From NCBI GenBank assembly GCA_963682055.1, contig OY821745.1, positions 28,145,342-28,209,341 on the forward strand: a stretch of 64,000 nucleotides of DNA, in the 5' to 3' direction. The notes below the pieces were generated by a model. The model made no database searches, was not told where the DNA came from, and was given only the letters and a program-made list of their open reading frames with translations. The translations under genes and the position numbers were made by a program. The stretch is from Primula veris (taxonomy: Eukaryota; Streptophyta; Magnoliopsida; Ericales; Primulaceae). Below are positions 24,826-37,247 of this stretch, one piece after another (positions within the stretch are counted from its first letter, which is position 1; each line of letters starts with the position of its first letter).

Positions 24826-25681
24826 TTAATTTGAACACATAAATCCCCCAAACATGCTACGCCATTTTCTTTTTGGTTTTCCTCTTTTCTGGTTGTCCTT
24901 TGGAATAATTAGGGCATATTCTTCAGTAGTGATCTCTTCCTGCAAAATTAGTAAAGAAAAATATAGAGATAAAATGACATAACATGTGTGGATATGGAAA
25001 AGACATTGGTAGTTTTGACCAACTTGAATTTTAGGGTGTTTGTATCTATCGGATGAGCTTGATCGTGAATATTTCTCTTGAACCATGTTAAGATCCAACT
25101 GCACAAACAAAAAACAAGCATATATAAGACTGTTTTGAAAGTTATATGTGCTTTCATACTAATGTACAACTCATCGAATAACGCAGAAGCAAAGTTTTAA
25201 ACGAACATATGTGCAACTCATTCATATATAGGCAACTAAGACGCATCAAATAGTGCGGAATTGTTCATTTTTCACACACACACACACAAAAACGAGATTC
25301 ATAAACAGATAAAGTGTGCTCAATACATGTCATAATATATAAAAACACCTCGAAAACCCGTTTCTCGAGCATTTCCAAACGATCCATAAGTGTGCCCTTC
25401 AGGTGAACTTCGCGAAGCGCCTCAGAAAGTGTCCTTCGATGATTTTTATGCTCCAACATATTTCCGAATCCAGGGGTGAGAAGATGCTTTTCAGATAAGC
25501 TATATTTACCTTCTAGAAGTTGTACCTGTATCCACGATAATCAATTGTCACTCATAAAAGGAACAACATACATATTAGCATATACTTAAAAAGCTAAATG
25601 TAATACCAAATGGTCGAGTCTTTCTAGTTTCGACAAAAACGGCAAGGTAAAATCAGATTCCGACGTCTCTTCCAACTCCAT
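24826..25681 (-). CDS. Small plant protein of unknown function, 146 aa, 4 exons
   Basis: Exons (minus strand) 25681-25607, 25525-25349, 25098-25024 and 24939-24826 have GT-AG borders, all in phase 0. The regular splicing and exon sizes argue for a real gene. The protein opens MELEETSESDFTLPFLSKLE. It continues with a leucine-rich, probably coiled-coil region (RLDHLVQLLEGKYSLSEKHL; TLMDRLEMLEKRV), a serine patch (SRSSSSDRY) and a basic C-terminus (KRGKPKRKWRSMFGGF). There is no signal peptide or membrane segment. The basic tail could bind membranes or nucleic acid, but I do not recognise the family and give no function. It shares strand with the PUB gene 2.7 kb downstream. Confidence 0.65.
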
Positions 25682-25689
25682 GATTTGAG

Positions 25690-28321
25690 AAAGAAATATA
25701 TCCGAGATGAAATGCTAGTGAAACAGCTTATGAAAAGTGGAATACATGCTTTTTAACTATAGAAAAGATATATATTATGATATAAATAAAATAAGATACA
25801 CCAAGATTTGAGGAATATCATTAAATGGCAACTACCTCCCCATACTCAAAACTATATTTTAGCTTCAACTTTGACGTGTATGATAACATTTTTTATTGCT
25901 CATCATATCATATCCCTTGGAAAAACTTATCCTACTGCAACAAATAATTTAGTCAATCATCATTCTGTCATCCCAAAATCTAACTCACTTCACCAATAAT
26001 CTTTAAAGTTATACAAGCTTCCTCAACATTGTAAAATCTAAACACATGCATAAAACAATCTCGACTCTACAAAATACTCAACTGCAACAAGCATAAAATC
26101 ATATTGTTTCTAATAAACTCATTATGTCCAAAAAGTAAGCAAGAAATGCATGTGATCGTCTACCCACACATGCTTAAAAAATAAGCTTGATTCTAACAAT
26201 AGAAAGTAAATGTCATACCTAAAACAATTTTTTGTGACTAAATGAACTGTTAAACCAACATTACGTTCGTAGTTTATCCAATTATCTCCAAATACATTCA
26301 GCGAATACCATTCACATTAATTAGCGAAAAGCTGTGGCTTCGAAATTGGGTGCAGGTTTAGCCACCTTTGAAGTTCCAAACACGTTCGAGAACATGAAAG
26401 ACTCATCCCCCGATCCCCGGCTGCAGTTGCTAGCTACTGTACATCCGTCTGGACTCTAGAATAAGCAAAATGCAGCAAAATAAAAATTATTTCCATATTG
26501 CATAGATTCCAAAACAAAACAAAAAAATCACATATTGAGACCTGAATTGGTTGCACCTGTTAACCCCTGCAGTTCTGGAATTTTGACATGAAAAAGCTAG
26601 AAGCTTTTAGCTGACGGAATCCAGAATTTTCTTTTAACTCAAATATCCAGATCTTTTTCTTTTAACTCAAATAGCTATCTTTACCAAAGCTGGATACTTC
26701 TATAGAGTGAGTTTATTCTGAGTAAACACATGGTAACTTGTACATGTGAAATATTTTGTTTTTATGAAAGAGTGAAAAACAATCTTATCCTAGTAGATTT
26801 AAAAAATATAATACAGGATAAAAAGAATACATCTGTTGTCAATATAAAAGACCTCGTTCATTTTCTTCATTTGCATATATAATTAATTACCCTTTTATTT
26901 ATGTAAATTGTGTCGTATTAATTAAGTTTCACCCATTCCTTTAGTAGGAATGTAGGATATTAGGATATGCTATGAAATTATATATCATAAGCATTTCTCA
27001 TGTAACTTAAATTATCAATAATCCTAATGAGTCAGATTATAAAACCAGACTTCTTACCAGACTAAACAAAAAAACAAGACAATTTATTTGTGTCAAACCT
27101 ATAACAGTCTTTTAGGATGTTATGATAATAATTTTGATTTCTTCACATGTAATCCAACTTTTTTTTATATGGTACAATAACTTTTCTTTTATTTTTTAAT
27201 TTTTTATCCACCTTGTTCCTTCCAACTGCCGCCAAATGTTGGCATTAGATGACCACATATGATATGTAAGATAAATACTAAGGATTTGAATCCTAAAAAT
27301 TTAAGTTTCAAGATGATATATTATAGATTTTACCAAAAATCGGATAAGAAGTCTGTTTAAGTTGTCTGAGTTAATAGCATCACGGATTAATTATAGTCTT
27401 TGCTAGTCGTTTTAAACTTGTTAAAAATAGATATATACTAAAAGGTTATGTGCAAGAATAAACATTCAATGAGGTTATTTCGTGCAAATCAACAAACATA
27501 TTTTACAGCCAAAAGCCACCGTTGGGGCCTTTGAGAAATTTTTTAATCAACTCACTAACACAACCAGTTAGGTGAGTAATTGATAGTATATAACAAAGGG
27601 AATTAATTCCTTCCCTTTCTACAAACTGATTGAAAATGAACTTATACCATTATTTTATTATTTTTAAACTACTATATGATATCTATGGGACATTGGGATG
27701 TTCCTGTTTGACAAAAGTCTAAGATAAAATTTCATTAGAAAATCATTTAAATTGAAATAATAGGAACCACGTTAAATTTCAACTAATATTAGTGAACTTA
27801 AATTGGGAACATATAGATTATAGGATGCTACATATAAACGAAGTTAATTAAATAAAAGAACAACTCATAATTAATGAACTAAACATTAATTGGTCCTCCG
27901 AGTGTCAACATGAATATATGCATCTGCTACATATCAAAATCAAACGTCACAACGTTAATCTAGACAAAACTTAAAGTTGATCACAGACGTCTATTTTTTA
28001 TTAATAATTTCATGTGGTGAATTTTCACTAGTATGACACGATCGATGCATTCAATTGTCACGTTTTAATTCCACTGTCTAGGAACCAAATCTATAGTATT
28101 CAAAATCTTGATCACTCCAAAATATATAGTTATTGTTTTTTGTGCCATTCGTAAACATATAGCAAATTTATTTGAAATTTATTCGCATTTTTTGTGATAG
28201 TATATCACGTGTACGTATATACTACTTGTTTTCAAGAAGTTTCAGCGTCCGTTTTTGTTATAAATAAGTATATATCCAGCATGATACTTGTTTAATATTT
28301 CCTTTACTTCTTAAATTCATA
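25690..28321. other. Intergenic, with one compositional island
   Basis: Mostly A+T-rich with no clear gene. The exception is about 26320-26460, described separately. From 26.9 to 28.3 kb I see nothing but short A+T-rich repeats. Confidence 0.45.
26320..26460. other. G+C-richer island open in a frame on both strands
   Basis: On the minus strand, TTGCTTATTCTAG looks like an acceptor, and one frame then reads GCTVASNCSRGSGDESFMFS and on to NFEATAFR. On the plus strand a frame reads FEVPNTFENMKDSSPDPRLQ to a TAG. Both are open for about 45 codons, and the composition stands out from its flanks. It may be an exon relic or a conserved noncoding element. I recognise no family. Confidence 0.25.
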
Positions 28322-28556
28322 CTCTATCTGTTTTTAATTAATTGTCCATTACGAAACTACTTGCAATTTTGACCGGCCAATAACTTGTATCAAAATTGTC
28401 GGAATGAATTTTTTTTTAAATTAATCATATAGTCCAAACATTAAATTATATGATTTAGTTTAAAAAAAATTTATTTCGACAATTTTGATACATGTTACAA
28501 CCCGATCAAAATTGCACGTAATTTCGTAGAAGACAATTAATTGGGAACGGATGGAG
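28322..28556. mobile_element. Stowaway-like MITE, copy A (235 bp)
   Basis: Flanked by TA on both sides. The left end CTCTATCTGTTTTTAATTAA and the right end AATTGGGAACGGATGGAG form the terminal inverted repeats. The interior contains TTGTCCATTACGAAACTA, ATCAAAATTGTCGGAATGAA and CGACAATTTTGATACATG. It matches copy B at 57866-58100 along its full length, and both are 235 bp. TA duplication and CTCCNTCCG-type ends are the hallmarks of Stowaway (Tc1/mariner) MITEs. Confidence 0.85.
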
Positions 28557-29985
28557 TATATATAATAGATGTCTTGTGCGTTGAAAAGTTTTTATTTATT
28601 TATTTATTTATTTAAAGGTGAAGGGTTAGTTTATTGATTACTAATTAAATGTATGTAAGCAATCTTTTAATTTTTCACCTTAAAGTTTTTGCTTGTTGAA
28701 ATGTACAATTCGTTTCTAGTCAACAACTTTTGTGTTAGCTTAACTGAATAGTATATTCTTCCATGATATACAATATAACTCTAGATTATCGGTCACACTC
28801 ACCAAACTCATCTACCGCGGAAAAAAAAGGAAGAAATATGGTTACTTTTGTTAACTCATTTTCAACCCAATCACTTTTTTTTTATATATAAATTGTTGGA
28901 TAAACCCATTATTTCATTAATAATAAATGATTGTAACGATCTTATTACGGCTTAAATCAACAATAAAAACTTAATAAAATAACAACTTATAGTGTTAAGA
29001 AAATAAAAAATAAAAATCAGACTTTCTACGTATTTTCTTTTTATAACTTTTTCAGTCTTTTAGCAGCAATTAAAAATTTTTATGTTGAGAAGACTGTTTT
29101 TGGCAAATTTATACTCGTTAATCAAATCAACGCCAACTTATTTGGAATAAAAAACTTTGATATCACTTTGGTTTTATTTTGAGCGAAAACTTAGATACTC
29201 CACCAAATAGTGCAGCGAATTGTTATTTTTTATTGAAAAGAACCCGCGAAGCTATGTGTTGAGCCACAACGTACCAAAATACCATCAACCATATCTAACC
29301 TTGTGAACCTCAACCCATAAGTCACGCCGGGAATGATTAAATCTACTCTTTTCAGACAAGAAGAGCACAACGTAAAAAAGTGGAGAAAAGTGAAGGAAAA
29401 AAAGATTCAAAAAAATAATCGGGATACAAATCGGAGTAACACGTTATAAAGGTTAGGGGTAGAGCGGCGCCAGAGCATCACTTTTATTGCGAAGCGGGTG
29501 GCGGCTAAAGTTAGAGAAAATAGAAAGTCTTTTTTTTTATAGAGAGAGATGGGTTTTTTTCCAACAAAAGTGGTTGGTCCAAGTGATTGTATCCGATTAT
29601 AACACGCTCACAAACAAGTTTAGAACCACGCATGCGAAGCAGGTTCAACTCCAAACGAGAGTTTTTAATTATAAAAAAAAAATCACTAATATAATGTGTT
29701 AATTAAAATAAACATAAGAATGATTATAGAGGCAATTCAAAATTGATTGAAATAAAATAAAATAAAAATAATTACCGGCTCGATTTAGGATGGAACAAGT
29801 TCACAGTATATATACACTGCAAGAAAAAAAGTTACAATTGAGATAGATATATATATATGTTACTAATCTCTCTCTTAATTATGACGAATGCTTTCACTAA
29901 AACTTAACTTATTATCACTTTGTTGTTTGCGATAAAGACCATATGAAACAAAATTTGTCACCATTTTCGTAAATAGACTAAAAGA
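28557..29985. other. Intergenic, no gene recognised
   Basis: A+T-rich. A more G+C-rich segment at about 29340-29640 contains GTAGAGCGGCGCCAGAGCAT and a 71-residue open frame, but shows no recognisable product or splice sites. Confidence 0.45.
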
Positions 29986-31190
29986 AATATGGATTTAGTA
30001 AATATCTAGCAAAACATATCAATTAAAAAGATTGTGGAGTAAATCAACTAATTGCAGACTTAGCAGTACACCAAACTTCGAAGAAAGTAATAAATATATT
30101 AGAAATATTTAAAAAAAAATCACATGGGTCTAGTAGTACTATTTATACAAATTGACTTAAAATTAAACATTTTCCCAACTCCCCCACCAAATACAGTTGG
30201 AACGAGAGACTAACAAGTAGGGGTAGTTCCGTAATATTTTCATTCACACCTTTGCGCATATTTAACAATAATGTTTAATAAAATCTGTTTCACAAATTTA
30301 CCAAAAACCCATAATTTTAAATTTTGATTCTTTTCTTGGCTTTTTAGCCTAAAATTTAGTTTTTCAAAAAATAAATAATTCAACTGTTGAAACACCCACA
30401 TAATTTTTTAAAATGTGAAAACAAATCAAAAGGGTCTATTACTAAACAGACCCTAATTAAATACTCCTATCTAGCAAAACATGTCCATTGAAAAAAAAAT
30501 GTGGACTAAAACAATAAAAGCCATATCAACTAGTAAACTATTATTAAATTAGAGAATAAAATTTATATTTCTTGGGTCTAAGTCTTGTCTCGTATACTAC
30601 TTATTTTTATAAGGAAAATGCTTACACATTAAAGTTACATCATAATGTGTCATGTTTTCACTGATTCATATAAATATCTAGTGCGAAAAACAGAAAAAAC
30701 CGGACCGATAACCGAATCGAAAAATATCGAAACTAAAAAATAAAAAAAAAATCGGGTCCGTTTCGGTTTTTAATAAAATCGAACCGAAAAAGACCGAAAA
30801 ATAACTGAAAAACCGAAAAAACCCGAAACTGGACCGAAAAAAACTGGTCCGGTTCGGTCCAAAAAATAAAAAAACCGAAACCGAAAAATATGTTTGGTTT
30901 CGGTTTCGGTTTCGGTTTTGCTAAAAATCGAACCGAAACGGACCGAACTCAACCCTATAAATATCCGAGGGACCAAAAGTGGAGTAATTGTTAAAAAAAT
31001 TTTTTACTAGATTCGGTTCGATTCAAGTTAAAAATGTAATAATGTAAAAATGGACTTAATTAATTAAAGATTTTCCCAACTTCCCCCACCAAAACATGCC
31101 CGCCCATTTTAAAAAAATGTGGACTTTGTAATATATAAGGGTAATTTCGTCAATTCTTATTCACACGGCACACAGTTGCGCGCATTTATA
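29986..31190 (+). promoter_or_regulatory. GPAT upstream region built from diverged tandem copies
   Basis: The segment just upstream of the GPAT gene (about 31045-31190: TTTTCCCAACTTCCCCCACC, GGGTAATTTCGTCAATTCTT, TTCACAC, GCGCGCATTTATA) recurs at about 30141-30266 (TTTTCCCAACTCCCCCACC, GGGGTAGTTCCGTAATATTT, TTCACAC, TGCGCATATTTA). ATCTAGCAAAACAT is found at about 30006 and 30471, and AAAAAATGTGGACT at about 30496 and 31110. Between them lies an ACCGAAACCG-rich low-complexity tract (30700-30960). Confidence 0.6.
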
Positions 31191-31195
31191 TCCCC

Positions 31196-31212
31196 CATAT
31201 ATATTATATATA
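31196..31212 (+). promoter_or_regulatory. TATA-like region of the GPAT gene
   Basis: CATATATATTATATATATCC lies about 100 bp before the start codon and is followed by an A/C-rich leader with CACACATA repeats. Position and composition fit a TATA box. The exact start of transcription cannot be read from sequence. Confidence 0.4.
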
Positions 31213-31302
31213 TCCACACATATTTACTCACACATATACATAAACACATTCACATAACACACATAGATAGATACACTGATCAAGATACAAATATATCAAG
31301 AA

Positions 31303-34300
31303 ATGGCAAAGAAGAGGTTTCCATCAATAACAACATGCGACACAGGTTTTGCACCAACAGAGTCGATAGCGGCTGACTTGGATGGTACATTGCTTATATC
31401 ACGTTCGTCGTTTCCGTACTTCATGCTTGTTGCGGTGGAGGCAGGGAGTTTGGTGAGGGGTCTTGTTCTTCTCCTCGCGTTCCCTTTTATTGCGGTGGCG
31501 TACGTGTTTGTCTCTGAAGCATTGGCGATACAGATGCTTATATTTATTTCGTATGCTGGGCTCAAGGTTCGGGATATCGAGCTTGCTTCTCGCGCCGTGC
31601 TCCCTAGGTATACCTGCTTATTTATAATTACACACACATATATTATTAGTATGTAACTATATTTACATGTGTAGTTGTTTCAAGAAAACGGAATTCTTGA
31701 ATATACTTTATTCTAATTGGTATGCAAGAAAATGGAATTCCTGAGTATCCTTATTTCTAATTTTTTATACTCTATACGCGATTTTTGCATAATATGGAAG
31801 AGGGTGATAAGCCATTTTTTTACAAAAACACACGTATATATACATATATATGTGTTTGTTTGAAGTAGGGGAAATGTTGGAATGCTGTTAGAAAACTGAG
31901 AATATGGAATTCTTGAATATACTTTATTCTAATATGCAAGATTAGGAACAAACTGAGATAATTAGAGTAAACTATAAAGTAGTACATTCAAGAAACTGAA
32001 ATATCGTAATAATTCAACAAACTGAGATAATATAATTCTTGAAAGTACTACTTTTTATAATAATTCAACAATCAGCTGGGGCTTGTGCTGTTTTTATTAG
32101 AATTTTTGCAAAAATTGTACCTCTTAAATATATAATCAAGAGGTATATAAATTTGATGTATAAATTTGGCCGGTTAGTTGTTTTTCGATTTTCGATTGAA
32201 ACTATGAAGGCCAAATAGGTTTTTTATTTTATTTTAAATGTACCTCGTGAATATATATTTTAATTGGCATATAAATTTGGGGACTAATAGTGTTTCTCTT
32301 GGAACTATGAGGATCAAATATTATTCTGCCAATAATTATAGGTTCACCGTACAATCATGTGGATTACCTTTTCATTATGAGTCTATGAAATTGGAAATTG
32401 GAAATACTTTGAGTGAATATACACTGTTGAGTGTACACTAGTGCAAAAAGAAAAGTTGGAACTTTGGGCTAACTGGTCACATTTAACTGATGTATTCTGT
32501 TAATGTATGCAAATTTACAACTGTTATATGTACTATGGAATAATGGTTTTTACATCTTCAAGCAGTTTGTCATTTGATTAAACTACAATATAGTCCCGTT
32601 ATGAACAACATTTATTTACATAATTCTCAAATCTCAATCAAGATATGGTTGAATTAGTTCCTGTACGTATTATATGCTTTTTTTCAACACAGGCAATGTC
32701 CTTTTTGAGGACAAAAATAACATGGGGATAAAAAAAAAATACCAGAACACCAGAACTAGTTCAAATTCCATTGAATTTAGGCTTAATTAGTTTATCGATC
32801 GAAAATCTTGGTGGTTAGAATTTAGGCATTTTTGTTAAAGTTTTTTTTTTTTTTTTGAAAAAGGTTTTATGCGGCGGATGTAAGGGCGGAGAGCTATGAG
32901 GTATTTGAGAAGTGTAAAAGAAAGGTGGTGGTGACAGCAAACCCGACGATAATGGTTGAGCCATTCGTGAAGGATTATCTTGGCGGAGATAAAGTGCTGG
33001 GAACAGAGATAGAGGTCAATCCCAAGACTAAAAGGGCTACTGGTTTTGTTAAAAAGCCGGGAGTTTTGGTGAGGAAATGGAAGAAAATAGCTATTCAGAA
33101 AGAGTTTGGCGATGAAGCGCCTGGTATTGGGATTGGGGATCGCGAGTCCGATCATGATTTCATGTCCATCTGCAAGGTTTGCATTTTAATCTGCTCACTG
33201 GAAATCTATTTTTTCCTTGAAAAATGCCCTAAAAGAGCTAGTAATTAGTTGACGATCCGAACTCGGATCTTAGGAAGATGATCTTAAGATATTACTGAAC
33301 TCCAGTTCCTAACATTATAACTTCACTACTTGCCAATAGTAAAACGAAAACCAGAAATATGACCTAAGATCAAAACTTTACTGCTTGGGCAAATTGTGAA
33401 AGTTTAACAGAAGTACATGTTTGGTGACTTTATGAATCACAGAGGTGAAACCGATAAAAAAAAATCAGAACTTTAGGTCTTATTTAATAAAAGATCAAAT
33501 TAAAGAATCAGGAATGTTTTTGATAGTTGCCCTTTTTATCTGGTAGCTAGCCTAATTATTGCTCACTTGATGCAACTTTTTTCTACTTGAATTTCCAATT
33601 TCCAGCATAATTTACTTTAATAATTTGCCAAAAGCGAATAAGAATTAAATCATCACTTTGTTTAGTACAGTGATATATACATACTATTTACTAGTGCCAT
33701 GCATGTTCATTTCTTGATAAAAGATGATATATTTATTAGTAACCGACTTTTCTCTTTGAGATTTCAATTCTCATTCAATACGATTCATTGTACATTGGCC
33801 ACCTGTTTTTTCGGAGGCGTCATCAATTTCCAATAACAAAAAATCTAAGCTAGACAATCTTGATAAACACAATATAATATAATTTTGTTGGTAAATGTGG
33901 TGTTATAGATGGTACAGTTTTTTTAATTGGAACATGATACATACAGAAAATGAATATTGATTGGAAAAAGCAGTTGATCAAACTGGTTCAAGAGCTGCTA
34001 GAGAGGTTCTATCTTTTCTTGAGTCAATTTTAATTAAATGGATCTTATCTAACAAATTACAAAAACTGGTTCATTGACTTCTAAGTCGTGTTGTTTTGCA
34101 CATATTCTGTGTTGTTTTTGTACACATTCTTTGTATGTGGTTCATTGTTTCTGTTCATGTCCAAAATTTATCCTCAAAAATTTATTGACCTCTAAATAGT
34201 AGGTATATTGGTAAAGATGAATTGGCATAGTAGTTGAAAGTGGGCCTCATGCATTTACCATCTCAACTAAATTTGACTAATGTAGAAATCACAAGGGGTC

Positions 34301-37247
34301 CTAGCTATGAGGTGGATAATAGATGATTTTGTACCTATATACCAGATGGCAATTGCAGGTTCATTTATTGGGTCAGTTAGTTGTTGACATGTACCATTAC
34401 GCTGCTGTCCAGTTTTTTAAGGATAATTAAGTTAAATTACATTAAATATATTAATCACTACTCTATCCGTTCCGCCAACTCTTATACGAAACCAAACGGT
34501 CAAATAATTTATTACTTTTTAAAAAAAATTCTATCATATAGTTTAATATTTGAACTATACATAAAAAAAATTTAAGTTTTTCGTTTCGATAATTTAGTTA
34601 TGGGTTCAAAGTCGGTTAAAATGGGAAGAAGGAAGTACAGCGATTGCTTTTTTATGTAAGCCACCTAAGGGTACTGGATTTTACTGTGTAAATTATTGAA
34701 TAAGCTGAGAAAGTGGCATTGTTATTAGCCTTTTGCTGCATTTGACTAATGGTTTACATTTTCGTATTAGTAGGCAATTTTATGTGACCACTGTATAGAT
34801 AACTTAACTTTCTCAATTTTGTTCAGTCTCCCAAGGCTGATCTTGTGACAATAAAGTACATTCTGGTTTAGTTCTAACTTGATCAACTATTTGTTATTCT
34901 ATTTCCTCATCCAAACACAATGGATATAGCAACAAACATTAAAATACATGCTAATTTATTTGTGTTTGTAACTAACCACAAATGGTTTAAGCTTTTATGT
35001 TTAATTTAGGAATAACTTAAAGGTAAATGACAGTCATGCAAAACTGTATGCGTTCATAATGATGTGTGGCTCGCAATTCGGTAGTTTCGGAGCAAATATG
35101 AGAGGTCTTCTTATTTTCATGTTTTTTGTATGTTGGATAGGTGCTTACAAACTAAACAGTTATAAAAATATGATGTATCTATATATAGGAGGGTTACATG
35201 GTGCTCCCTGACAAGTCAGCAACCCCGATTGCACTGGACCGTCTCAAAAGCCGAATCGTGTTCCACGATGGTCGCCTTGTCCAACCTCCAACTCCACTCA
35301 ACGCGCTCATCACCTACATTTGGCTCCCATTCGGATTCATCCTTTCTCTCATCCGTGTATACTTCAACCTCCCTCTACCTGAACGTATTGTACGATACAC
35401 CTATGGTATGCTCGGTATCAAGCTCGTGATCCGTGGGAACATACCTCCACCACCCTCTCCTGGGACTCCTGGTAAAAAGTTTGATCAAGTCGGAATATTA
35501 TAGTTATAAGGATAAATAGTTTTGTTTGCATTATTTTTCATCAAAGATGCATACAAATATACAACTTGTATAAACATGTGTTTAAAAGCGGCTTCTTTTA
35601 CCTGAGATATCTAGGAGCCTCAAGACAGTTTTTTCTCATCCCAAAAGTATGACTTATTTTCTTTGAAGGTGCAGCCAAGGAGGTCCATAGTAGTCGTAGG
35701 TTCGTAGCCTACTTGTATGAATAATATTTCTCTGGTTGCAGCTTTAATAATCTCAGCTTTCAGGGTGTCTTTTTGCTTAAAACCTTTATTATACTTGGTA
35801 GATAAGCTGAAAATATGAGTTCTTGTCTTTTCTGGTTTTTTCCGGAAGAAAAAAGGTTTAAGCCAGATTAGCTAAGGTTTCATCTCAACCATATGGCCAG
35901 CGCTATTGCTTAAAATTGAAGCCAAACTAGGAAGTGTTGAACTTGTTTGGCTGCAGATTTTAAGCACACAAGCATGATTTCTTGAAGTTGAGAAAAAAGT
36001 GGAGTTCGCACAACTTAAAGCTTCTGGCTCTTGCCAAAATACCGGAAATAATCAGCTTTTAACTTGACTACCAAATACAGACTAGCTTTCAGGAAATTTG
36101 CAAAAAAACTAAGCTTTATTGCTGCAAGCCTTCAACCAGACAAGGCCTGTCAATATAAAAATCACATGGAGTAGATATACTAAAACTTTTTCAACCGAAT
36201 CTTAACATATTTAATTTGTGATGCCAGGAAACCTCTACGTGTGTAATCACAGAACCGCCCTCGACCCCATTATCATTGCAATAGCTCTAGGGCGGAAAGT
36301 CTCATGTGTTACATATAGCGTGAGCCGTATCTCTCGTCTTCTCTCTCCAATCCCAGCTGTCGCTTTGACACGTGATCGTGAAGCAGATGCAGCTATGATC
36401 AGAGCACTTCTCGAAAAAGGCGATCTTGTCGTTTGCCCTGAGGGAACCACTTGTCGAGAACCGTTCTTGCTTCGGTTTAGTGCTTTGTTTGCTGAAATGA
36501 GCGACAGGTAAAAGCTAAGGGCGACTTTTATGTAACCTTAGGTTTTAGGTGAACATTAACTTACAAGTTAAAATTGACTTGCAGGATTGTGCCTGTGGCG
36601 ATGAACACGAAGCAGAGCATGTTTTTTGGGACAACGGTACGAGGTGTCAAGTTCTGGGACGCATACTTTTACTTTATGAACCCTAGGCCGACTTATGAGG
36701 CCACTTTTCTCAGCCCTTTGCCTGAGGAAATGACTGTTAAAGCTGGTGGAAAATCGACATACGAGGTTGCTAATCATGTGCAAAAGGTATTAGAATTTGA
36801 TCTAATTAGTCTTACAAAAGCTTTTATTTCTTTTAGTTTTTAAGCTCAGCTCTTGCTATTTTACTTGGAACTTTGCCTGTATTCCGGTTATTAGCCCAAA
36901 AGCGGCTTTTTCTGCTAATTGGTATTGAAGATTTAGAATACGTAAACAGCATGAACCCCAACCTCTTTCTCAACCTTAGAAGGTCACATCACATTTGCTT
37001 AAAAACTATAGTTAAACTAACCCTAGTACTAGAACACGAAACAAATCCTTAAGTTATAAAATTGTAATGAATCAATCTTGAAGAATCTAATCCAGTCAAT
37101 CACTTACTGTTTTTTTCTGATTTGTTCTCATTCAAGGTGTTGGCTGGTGTGCTGGGATTCGAGTGCACCAATTTGACTCGCAAGGATAAGTATATGTTGC
37201 TTGGAAATAATGATGGGAAGGTGGAATCGATAAACTCTAAAAAGTGA
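31303..37247 (+). CDS. GPAT4/GPAT8: Glycerol-3-phosphate acyltransferase, GPAT4/8 type, 497 aa, 6 exons
   Basis: Exons 31303-31607, 32864-33176, 35189-35471, 36228-36507, 36585-36786 and 37137-37247 give one 1494-bp frame. The N-terminal HAD-type phosphatase domain has motif I ADLDGTLL (Asp25, Asp27) and the late GDRESDHDF block (about 193-201). Membrane-associated hydrophobic stretches follow the motif I region and recur near 235-260. The acyltransferase domain has NHRTALD (His308, Asp313), PEGTTCREP and RIVPVAMN. Land-plant GPATs with both phosphatase motifs intact make sn-2 monoacylglycerol for cutin. Sequence blocks such as [20 protein letters not shown] and the GKVESIN C-terminus point to the GPAT4/8 branch rather than GPAT5 or GPAT6. 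It probably acts in the ER of epidermal cells. Intron 2 holds a Stowaway-like MITE. No break was seen. Confidence 0.95.
34461..34635. mobile_element. Stowaway-like MITE in GPAT intron 2 (175 bp)
   Basis: TA flanks both ends. The left end CTCTATCCGTTCCGCC and the right end GGGAAGAAGGAAG are roughly inverted. ACTCTTATACGAAACCAAAC and TTTTTCGTTTCGATAATT lie inside. It differs in sequence from the 235-bp family at 28322 and 57866. Confidence 0.65.

Noticed and set aside
26323..26456. Similarity of the minus-strand frame end (KPAPNFEATAF) to the start of peroxiredoxins
   Set aside because: Only about ten residues agree. No thiol active-site block follows, and the frame stops directly after.
30770..30976. 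68-residue minus-strand frame rich in F, S, R and G
   Set aside because: It is the translation of an ACCGAAACCG low-complexity tract.
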